From contig SVJD01000013.1 of the NCBI GenBank assembly GCA_015069165.1, forward strand, positions 1 through 48,589: DNA of 48,589 bases, read 5' to 3'. Shown here piece after piece: positions 42,511-48,589 of this stretch. The notes beneath the pieces were generated by a model. It was not told the origin of the DNA. It searched no databases and was given only the letters and a program-made list of their open reading frames with translations. This DNA is from Oscillospiraceae bacterium. GTDB lineage: Bacteria; Bacillota; Clostridia; UBA1212; UBA1255. The position numbers and the translations under genes are program-made. How positions within the stretch are numbered: the first letter of the stretch is position 1; every line of letters begins with the position of its first letter.

Positions 42511-44019
42511 ATGTTAACAGAAACATGGAAAAAGTTGCAAAACGGCAGCGATATAAGAGGCGTTGCTCTTGAAGGTATTGAAGGTCAGCATGTAAATCTT
42601 ACACCGGCAATTGCAGGACAGATTGCGTGTGCATTCGGTGAATGGCTCAAAGCAAAAACAGGAAAAGAGTATTCCGAGCTTACAGTAGCAATAGGAAATG
42701 ATTCGCGCCTGTCCGGATTAGACTTGAACACTGCAGTTGCAAACGGACTTTCAATGCTCGGCATTACAGTAATAAATTGCCAACTTGCATCTACACCTGC
42801 CATGTTTATGACAACTGTAATAGAAGGTTACGAATACGATGGCTCTATAATGCTCACAGCAAGCCATCTTCCTTTTAATCGTAACGGTTTGAAATTCTTC
42901 ACAAAAGACGGAGGTCTTGAGAAAGCTGACATTACAGCAATTCTCCAACTTGCACAGGACAATACTTACTGCGCAGCAGAGAAAAAAGGCGAGATTAAAA
43001 TCCTTGATTTCATAAGCGTTTATGCAGCTGACATTGTTCGCAAAATTCGTGAAAAAACAGGCGAAGAGAAACCTTTGGACGGATTCCGCATTGTTGTTGA
43101 TGCCGGAAACGGTGCAGGCGGTTTCTACGCAGAGAAAGTTTTGAAACCCTTGGGTGCGTGCACAGACGGCAGCCAGTTCCTTGAGCCCGACGGCAGCTTC
43201 CCGAATCACATTCCGAATCCCGAGGATAAAGATGCTATGGCTGCTATTCAAAAAGCAGTTGTAGACAACAAAGCTGATTTCGGTATTATTTTTGATACAG
43301 ACGTTGACAGAGCAGGTGCGGTTGACAGAACAGGTAAAGAAATTAACCGTAACAGAATTATTGCGTTGATTGCAGCTATCGCTATTGAAGAACACGCAGG
43401 CGCTACAATCGTTACAGACTCTATTACATCAAGCGGTTTGAAGAAATTTATCGAAAACGATCTCGGCGGTGTTCATCACAGATTTAAAAGAGGATATAAA
43501 AACGTTATTAACGAAGCTATTCGCCTTAATAACGAGGGTATTTACACTCCCGTTGCTATCGAAACATCAGGTCACGGTGCTTTGAAAGAGAATTATTTCC
43601 TTGACGATGGTGCTTATCTTATTGCAAAAATTCTTATTAAAATGGCACAGCTCAAAAAAGAGGGCAAAACAATCGACGGTTTGATTGCAGCATTGGAAGA
43701 GCCTGCAGAGGCAAAAGAATTCCGTATGAATATTTCTTGCGATGACTTCAAGACATACGGCACAGAAGTTATTGAAAAACTCGGCGAGTATGCAAAAACT
43801 CAGAGCGGTTGGACAGTAGAGCCTAAAAATTACGAGGGAATCCGTGTAATGTGCGATGAAAACACAGGTGACGGTTGGTTCTTGCTCAGACTTTCGTTGC
43901 ATGATCCTTTGATGCCTCTTAATATTGAATCTAACTCTATCGGAGGCGTTGCTAAAATTGCTGCAGCATTAAAGGAATTCCTTAAAGATTTTGCACAACT
44001 TGATTCGTCTTCTCTTTGA
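42511..44019 (+). CDS. Phosphoglucomutase/phosphomannomutase family protein
   Basis: A 502-residue alpha-D-phosphohexomutase that interconverts hexose 6- and 1-phosphates. I use ATG at 42511 behind AGGAG; an in-frame GTG at 42499 overlaps that site. The active-site phosphoserine loop is LTASHLPFNRNGLKFF (Ser near 117), the metal loop is DTDVDRAG, and the sugar-binding loop reads ETSGHGA. The C-terminal phosphate-binding part is present. Codon use suggests high expression. With the UAP1-like pyrophosphorylase at 46317, it could supply sugar 1-phosphates for nucleotide sugars. Exact sugar specificity is not readable. Confidence 0.9.
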   Translation: MLTETWKKLQNGSDIRGVALEGIEGQHVNLTPAIAGQIACAFGEWLKAKTGKEYSELTVAIGNDSRLSGLDLNTAVANGLSMLGITVINCQLASTPAMFMTTVIEGYEYDGSIMLTASHLPFNRNGLKFFTKDGGLEKADITAILQLAQDNTYCAAEKKGEIKILDFISVYAADIVRKIREKTGEEKPLDGFRIVVDAGNGAGGFYAEKVLKPLGACTDGSQFLEPDGSFPNHIPNPEDKDAMAAIQKAVVDNKADFGIIFDTDVDRAGAVDRTGKEINRNRIIALIAAIAIEEHAGATIVTDSITSSGLKKFIENDLGGVHHRFKRGYKNVINEAIRLNNEGIYTPVAIETSGHGALKENYFLDDGAYLIAKILIKMAQLKKEGKTIDGLIAALEEPAEAKEFRMNISCDDFKTYGTEVIEKLGEYAKTQSGWTVEPKNYEGIRVMCDENTGDGWFLLRLSLHDPLMPLNIESNSIGGVAKIAAALKEFLKDFAQLDSSSL

Positions 44020-44027
44020 TTTGAGGG

Positions 44028-44056
44028 TTTACGAAACGCGTTTGATGTGATAAACT
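44028..44056 (+). promoter_or_regulatory. Possible promoter of prs
   Basis: TTTACG (44028-44033) and TAAACT (44051-44056) are 17 bases apart, with TG two bases before the -10. A TTGGAGG site precedes the prs ATG. Confidence 0.5.
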
Positions 44057-44100
44057 ATTGGCGAATGTAATTATTTCGTTTCGTTGGAGGTAACATATAT

Positions 44101-45261
44101 ATGAGTCCGGAAAGAGCACCGTTTTCCACACTTTCGTTCCCGGTGGGTCCGCTTGGTATTATTGCAATGGACAGTTGTAAAGAATTGGGCGCGCACGTTG
44201 ACAAATGGCTTGTTTCAGAGCGTCAAAAAACAATGTCGGGATCAGAATCGGAAACTTATTTAGTAAAATCAAGATGCCCCCGCTTCAGTAACGGTGAAGC
44301 CAAGGCGATAATAGATGAATCCGTAAGAGGTAAAGATATTTATATTTTGGTAGATATCGGTAATTACAGTTGTAAATACAACTTTATGGGAATGGAAAAC
44401 CACATGTCTCCGGACGAGCACTACGCAGATTTAAAGAGAGTAATCTCTGCTATCGGCGGTAAAGCAAAGAGAATAAATGTTATTATGCCTTTCCTTTACG
44501 GAGGCAGACAACATAAACGTTCTATCAGAGAATCTTTGGACTGCGCTTGTGCACTTCAAGAGTTGGCGTCTTTGGGAGTTGCTAATATTATTACTTTTGA
44601 TGCACACGATGCGAGAGTGTCTAATGCAATTCCTGAGGTTGGTTTTGAAGATGTACATGCTTATTATCAGTTTATTAAGGCGTTGATTCACGAGATTCCC
44701 GACCTTAAGATTGATAAGGATAACATGATGATGGTAAGCCCTGACGAGGGTGGTATTCACAGAAACCTTTACTATTCTACTTTGTTTGGTATCAATCTCG
44801 GTATCTTCATTAAAAGAAGAGATTACACAACAATTGTAAACGGCAGAAACCCCATCGTTGCTCACGAATTTATCGGTGATGATGTTGAAGGAAAAGATAT
44901 TCTCGTTCTCGATGATATGATTTCTTCCGGTGATTCTATGCTTGATATAGCAATGGAGCTTAAACGTCGTAAAGCACGCAGGATTTTCGCGGCTACTACA
45001 TACGCTCTCTTTACAGATGGTATACAAGAATTCCAAAAATGCTATGAGCAGGGAATAATTGACAAAATATTTGCTACAAATCTCACATACAGACGTCCTG
45101 AGCTTAAAGATGCTCCTTGGTTTGTGGAAGTTGATATGTCAAAGTACATTGCAAAACTTATAGATGCACTCAACTACGACGAATCTTTGGGCGGAATAGT
45201 AAATCCGGCACAGAGAATTTTGAATCTCATGCAAAGAAGAAATTGCGGCGAGAAGATCTAA
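44101..45261 (+). CDS. prs: Ribose-phosphate pyrophosphokinase (long form)
   Basis: Makes PRPP from ribose 5-phosphate and ATP for nucleotide, His and Trp synthesis. The 386 residues exceed the usual ~315. The first ~60 residues and parts of the first half differ from the classical enzyme. Recognisable parts are PFLYGGRQHKR (ATP-binding region), TFDAHDARVSNA (equivalent of the DLHA metal segment), FIKRRDYT and the PRPP loop ILVLDDMISSGDSM. This long variant occurs in Clostridia as a phosphoribosylpyrophosphate synthetase homologue. The start at 44101 follows TTGGAGG by about ten bases. A strong terminator follows. Confidence 0.9.
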   Translation: MSPERAPFSTLSFPVGPLGIIAMDSCKELGAHVDKWLVSERQKTMSGSESETYLVKSRCPRFSNGEAKAIIDESVRGKDIYILVDIGNYSCKYNFMGMENHMSPDEHYADLKRVISAIGGKAKRINVIMPFLYGGRQHKRSIRESLDCACALQELASLGVANIITFDAHDARVSNAIPEVGFEDVHAYYQFIKALIHEIPDLKIDKDNMMMVSPDEGGIHRNLYYSTLFGINLGIFIKRRDYTTIVNGRNPIVAHEFIGDDVEGKDILVLDDMISSGDSMLDIAMELKRRKARRIFAATTYALFTDGIQEFQKCYEQGIIDKIFATNLTYRRPELKDAPWFVEVDMSKYIAKLIDALNYDESLGGIVNPAQRILNLMQRRNCGEKI

Positions 45262-45279
45262 AAACAAAAGCTTATAAAG

Positions 45280-45320
45280 AAAGGGTGTGTACTTTGCGGT
45301 ACACACCCTGTTTTTTTTGT
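45280..45320 (+). terminator. Terminator of prs
   Basis: AGGGTGTGTAC and GTACACACCCT form a perfect 11-bp stem with a 6-base loop, followed by eight Ts. Confidence 0.95.
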
Positions 45321-45333
45321 TTTATTATTATGA

Positions 45334-46110
45334 TTAATATATCTCTACATTGCGAAGTGAAATGCAGTACATACAGAAACCGCCGCAAAACGCAAGCAAG
45401 GGCATAAACCATTTGTACATTGAAACAGACAACAAACCATTGCCGGTTATGAATAATATTATGCTTCCTGCGAGGAAAACAGCAATAAATGCAAGAAGAA
45501 TGATTCTTGTGACTTTGTGCGAGTAAATAAATTTGCAAAGTTTGCAGATGAGGTAACCTAATCGCAAGAAAATGAAAATCACAAGACCTCCGCAAATAAA
45601 AGAGAAAATGTATGAAACGAGAACATTTATTTCTGTAAAAGTAAATGTGGAAAAAGAAATTGAATCGATATGGAACATATACAGTATTGACTGTGTAAAG
45701 CCAAGACCTGATTTTATTGCAAAAATTGTAGTGCCGATAAGATTCGCAATAAAAAGTATGTAAATGAGGAGTCCGCCCAAAACGCCTCTTTCTGAAAGAG
45801 TGGTGGATAGCTTCTGGAAAAAGGTAGGCTCAAGCATAGCAAGTGCCTCTTGCATTCCGAGGGGGGTATAATTCTCCGATTCTTCTCTGACAACTTTTTC
45901 TGCGGGAATCTCGGCAGGCTTTTCCGGAGTTTCTTCGGCAGGCTCCTGAACGGGAGCTTCTGTTTCTGCTGAAACATCTTGTACGGAAACTTCTTCTGCG
46001 ACAGGTATTTCTGCTACAGATTCCACAGGTATTTCCTTTACCGTGATACCCGGTTCATTTGTTGCAGTTTCTTCATTTATGATGTTTTCATTCAAATTAT
46101 CGTTATCCAT
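45334..46110 (-). CDS. Membrane protein with acidic, repetitive N-terminus
   Basis: A 258-residue protein on the minus strand. Residues 1-82 are acidic and low in complexity, rich in Glu, Pro, Val and Ala (EIPVESVAEIPVAEEVSVQD, EAPVQEPAEETPEKPAEIPA), and should be disordered. Four membrane helices follow (about 111-130, 155-180, 198-218, 228-250). AGAGGT precedes the start. No enzyme motif is visible and I do not recognise the family. It faces prs with a shared intergenic terminator and has its own promoter. Confidence 0.8.
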   Translation of the reverse strand: MDNDNLNENIINEETATNEPGITVKEIPVESVAEIPVAEEVSVQDVSAETEAPVQEPAEETPEKPAEIPAEKVVREESENYTPLGMQEALAMLEPTFFQKLSTTLSERGVLGGLLIYILFIANLIGTTIFAIKSGLGFTQSILYMFHIDSISFSTFTFTEINVLVSYIFSFICGGLVIFIFLRLGYLICKLCKFIYSHKVTRIILLAFIAVFLAGSIILFITGNGLLSVSMYKWFMPLLAFCGGFCMYCISLRNVEIY

Positions 46111-46181
46111 TTTTACCTCTCAAGGTTATAAGTATTTTAGGTATTTTACCGATTAGATTATTTACTTTTGGGTTACTTTTG

Positions 46182-46210
46182 ATTATACTATATCGGAAAG
46201 GAAACACCAA
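46182..46210 (-). promoter_or_regulatory. Promoter of the acidic membrane protein gene
   Basis: On the minus strand TTGGTG (46205-46210) and TATAAT (46182-46187) are 17 bases apart. Confidence 0.6.
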
Positions 46211-46316
46211 GATGAGTATAGCACTTTTTCTTGGCGAAAGGAATGTTTTTTTTTGAAAAAGACCGTAAAATATTTCGGAAATACTACTTGCGCTGAAAGC
46301 AAAGGAGGTGTTTCTT

Positions 46317-47558
46317 TTGACATTATTGAATAAAGCAAAAGAGTTTAAACAAGAGCATCTTTTGGCTTTTTATGACGAATTGTCAGAAGAACAAAGGAAA
46401 AATATTCTGTCAGATATAGAAAATATAGATTTTTCTCTTATGAAAGATTTGTATGAAAATGTAGCTTGTGCAAAAGCGCAGAAAGGTGCGGAATGTATTT
46501 CGCCCATCTCGTGTACGGATGCTACAGTTATGGCAGAAGACGAGAAAAAAAGATTGTACAACAAAGGGCTCGAATCTCTAAAAAAAGGTAAAATGATGGC
46601 TCTTACGATGGCGGGCGGTCAGGGAACTCGACTTGGGCATACAGGACCGAAAGGCACGTATGATATAGGGTTGCCTTCCCATAAATCGCTTTTTGAGATA
46701 CAATGTTGCGGGCTTAAAAAGGTTTCCGAGGAAGCAGGTTGCAAGGTTTTATGGTACATAATGACGAGCCATATAAATCATGCGGAAACAGTCGCCTTCT
46801 TTGAGGAACATAATTATTTCGATTACGGCAAAGAAAATATAGTGTTCTTCCCGCAAGCAATGATTCCGGCAATGGATAAAGACGGACGTATTTTGTTAGA
46901 AAGCAAATATTCCGTTAATAAAAGTCCAAACGGAAACGGCGGCCTTTTTTCTTCACTGAAACAAATCGGTGGTTTTGAGGAACTTCGCAAAAAAGGAATT
47001 ACTCGAATTTTTATTTGCGGTATTGATAACTGTCTTGTTAAAATGGCAGATCCGCTGTTTTTGGGATATTTCGAAGAAGCGGGGTATAAAGTTGCAGCTA
47101 AATCTTTTATAAAAAGAACGGCTGACGAAAAAGCCGGAGTTTTCTGCAAAAAAGACGGAAAACCGGCAGTGATAGAGTACACCGAGATTCCGTCCGAATT
47201 GGCCGCACTCCAAGATGAAAACGGAGTTTGGGTTTACGGCGACACAAACGTACTAAATTATATTTTCGACATTGATACGGCAGAATTTTTGGCAACAGCC
47301 GGAATGCCGTACCACACAGCGGTTAAAAAATTAACTCACATTGATATTGCAACAGGTGAAGAAGCAATAATTCCCGATGCATATAAATTTGAATTATTCT
47401 TGTTTGATGCTTTTACAAGCATTGATGATTTGGGAGTATTCAGAATTGAAAGAACAGAGGAATTTGCTCCGGTGAAAAACGCCACGGGAGTTGACAGCGC
47501 AGAAAGCGCAAGAGAAATGTATATGGAAATACATAAGGAGGAAAAGGAAAATGAGTGA
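46317..47558 (+). CDS. UAP1-like UDP-sugar pyrophosphorylase
   Basis: A 413-residue nucleotidyltransferase of the eukaryote-like UDPGP type. I place the start at TTG 46317, eight bases after AAAGGAGG; the GTG at 46308 lies inside that site. The nucleotide loop is [10 protein letters not shown] followed by [20 protein letters not shown], very close to the UDP-N-acetylhexosamine pyrophosphorylases. [31 protein letters not shown] and [18 protein letters not shown] match later parts of the same family. It probably makes UDP-GlcNAc or UDP-glucose from UTP and the sugar 1-phosphate; bacteria normally use unrelated GlmU or GalU. It overlaps the icd start by eight bases. Confidence 0.88.
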   Translation: MTLLNKAKEFKQEHLLAFYDELSEEQRKNILSDIENIDFSLMKDLYENVACAKAQKGAECISPISCTDATVMAEDEKKRLYNKGLESLKKGKMMALTMAGGQGTRLGHTGPKGTYDIGLPSHKSLFEIQCCGLKKVSEEAGCKVLWYIMTSHINHAETVAFFEEHNYFDYGKENIVFFPQAMIPAMDKDGRILLESKYSVNKSPNGNGGLFSSLKQIGGFEELRKKGITRIFICGIDNCLVKMADPLFLGYFEEAGYKVAAKSFIKRTADEKAGVFCKKDGKPAVIEYTEIPSELAALQDENGVWVYGDTNVLNYIFDIDTAEFLATAGMPYHTAVKKLTHIDIATGEEAIIPDAYKFELFLFDAFTSIDDLGVFRIERTEEFAPVKNATGVDSAESAREMYMEIHKEEKENE

Positions 47559-48589
47559 TAAAATTAAAATGACTACGCCCCTCGTTGAGATGGACGGCGA
47601 TGAAATGACACGTATCGTGTGGCAGAAAATCAAAGATATTCTTATAACACCTTTCGTGGATTTAAAAACAGAATATTATGATTTGGGCATTGAAAACAGA
47701 GATGCTACAGATGACCAAGTTACTGTTGATTCTGCAAATGCTACAAAAAAATACGGCGTAGCTGTAAAATGTGCAACAATCACACCGAATGCGGCTCGCG
47801 TTGAGGAATTCGGACTTAAAAAAATGTGGAAAAGCCCCAACGGCACAATTCGTTCTATTCTTGACGGAACGGTTTTCCGCGCTCCCATTTTAGTTGACGG
47901 AATTTCTCCGCTGGTTCCTTCTTGGACTGCACCTATTGTTATTGCTCGTCATGCATACGGAGATATTTATTCAGCAGTAGATACTGTTATACCGCAAGGC
48001 AGCAAAGCAGAGCTTGTAATTACACTTCCCGACGGAACACAAAACACAATGCTTATTAAAGATTTTTCTGCTTCCGCAGGAATTGCAATGGGAATGCATA
48101 ACCTCGATTCTTCTATCGAAAGCTTTGCACGTACTTGTTTTGAATATGCACTTTCAGAGAAACTTGATTTGTGGTTCTCATCAAAAGACACTATTTCCAA
48201 AAAGTATGATCACAGATTTAAAGATGTTTTTGCTGAATTGTACGAGAATGAATATAAGGCAAAATTTGAAGCTGCCGGAATTACATATTTCTACACTTTG
48301 GTTGATGATGCCATTGCTCGCGTAATGAAATCAAAAGGCGGTTTCATTTGGGCTTGTAAGAATTACGACGGTGATGTTTTCTCAGATATGTTGGCAACGG
48401 CTTTCGGAAGCCTTGCAATGATGACTTCCGTGCTTGTTTCACCTCACGGATATTACGAATATGAAGCAGCACACGGAACAATTCCGCGCCACTATCACAA
48501 ATACCTTAAAGGTGAGAAGACTTCCACAAACCCGATTGCTACTATTTTTGCTTGGACAGGTGCTTTGGCAAAAAGAGGAGAAATGGATA
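47551..48589 (+). CDS. icd: NADP-dependent isocitrate dehydrogenase (5' part, cut by window end)
   Basis: Converts isocitrate to 2-oxoglutarate. The open frame starts at ATG 47551, behind AAGGAGGAAAAGG, and runs off the window without a stop (346 codons). It is the eukaryote-like homodimeric type: [36 protein letters not shown] (substrate loop), [35 protein letters not shown] and [27 protein letters not shown]. It gives 2-oxoglutarate for glutamate synthesis in an incomplete TCA cycle. It overlaps the UAP1-like gene by eight bases and is probably translationally coupled. Confidence 0.95.
   Translation, partial: MSDKIKMTTPLVEMDGDEMTRIVWQKIKDILITPFVDLKTEYYDLGIENRDATDDQVTVDSANATKKYGVAVKCATITPNAARVEEFGLKKMWKSPNGTIRSILDGTVFRAPILVDGISPLVPSWTAPIVIARHAYGDIYSAVDTVIPQGSKAELVITLPDGTQNTMLIKDFSASAGIAMGMHNLDSSIESFARTCFEYALSEKLDLWFSSKDTISKKYDHRFKDVFAELYENEYKAKFEAAGITYFYTLVDDAIARVMKSKGGFIWACKNYDGDVFSDMLATAFGSLAMMTSVLVSPHGYYEYEAAHGTIPRHYHKYLKGEKTSTNPIATIFAWTGALAKRGEMD

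Noticed and set aside
44431-45036. 201-codon frame opposite prs
   Set aside because: Antisense to a recognisable PRPP synthetase without own signals.

Overview
The window reads as chromosome of an anaerobic, low-GC, Gram-positive bacterium, most likely a gut or rumen type Clostridia (Bacillota; Oscillospiraceae/Ruminococcaceae-like). The reasons are AT-rich DNA, strong AGGAGG-type ribosome binding sites, TTGACA/TATAAT promoters, many lipoboxes and no outer-membrane genes, MEP-pathway ispE, the walJ-rlmH pair, and a sugar ABC transporter whose binding protein carries an extra C-terminal domain. No phage, insertion sequence or CRISPR array was seen. The assignment is inference from gene content, not from a database search.

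Layout. 1-380: end of an rRNA operon (5S rRNA, terminator) and tRNA-Gln(UUG) with its own consensus promoter. 458-2087: a small conserved protein of unknown function and a lipoprotein nuclease. 2105-8126: a tightly packed carbohydrate cluster with a lipoprotein GH53 galactanase, a lipoprotein GH13 enzyme, a large unassigned protein without signal peptide, a tiny zinc-ribbon protein and a second, apparently cytosolic GH53. 8142-13861: a separately promoted MalEFGK-type ABC transporter, with hairpins between the binding-protein and permease genes. The cluster plus transporter resembles a galactan/oligosaccharide scheme: surface cleavage, import, cytosolic trimming.

14019-15626: alpha/beta hydrolase and HAD phosphatase. 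15588-18773 (minus): gltX-glnS. 18959-22231: a 1090-residue secreted glucosaminidase-type protein facing a class A penicillin-binding protein (22299-24674, minus). 24820: tRNA-Thr(CGU). 24965-28249: FAD-dependent oxidoreductase and prfC. 28276-35081: murA-walJ-rlmH-ispE, cls and a membrane protein that joins an ECF-sigma-like head to an extracellular propeller. 35099-38706: lipid kinase, then metallophosphoesterase and uvrC on the minus strand. 38817-40064: lipoprotein with glycosidase-like features.

40154-42510 is the least ordinary part. It holds two zinc-ribbon membrane proteins on opposite strands, a probable type I toxin-antitoxin locus (holin-like toxin with antisense RNA and long inverted repeats), tRNA-Ser(UGA), and an array of five 53-bp tandem repeats that each encode a perfect 9-bp hairpin. 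42511-48589: phosphohexomutase, PRPP synthetase, an acidic membrane protein (minus), a UAP1-like nucleotide-sugar pyrophosphorylase and the start of NADP-isocitrate dehydrogenase, cut by the window edge.

The best candidates for something undescribed are the sigma-like/propeller fusion (33480-35081), the toxin-antitoxin RNA architecture (40862-41197), the 53-bp hairpin array (42068-42332) and the unassigned protein in the glycosidase cluster (4991-6796).
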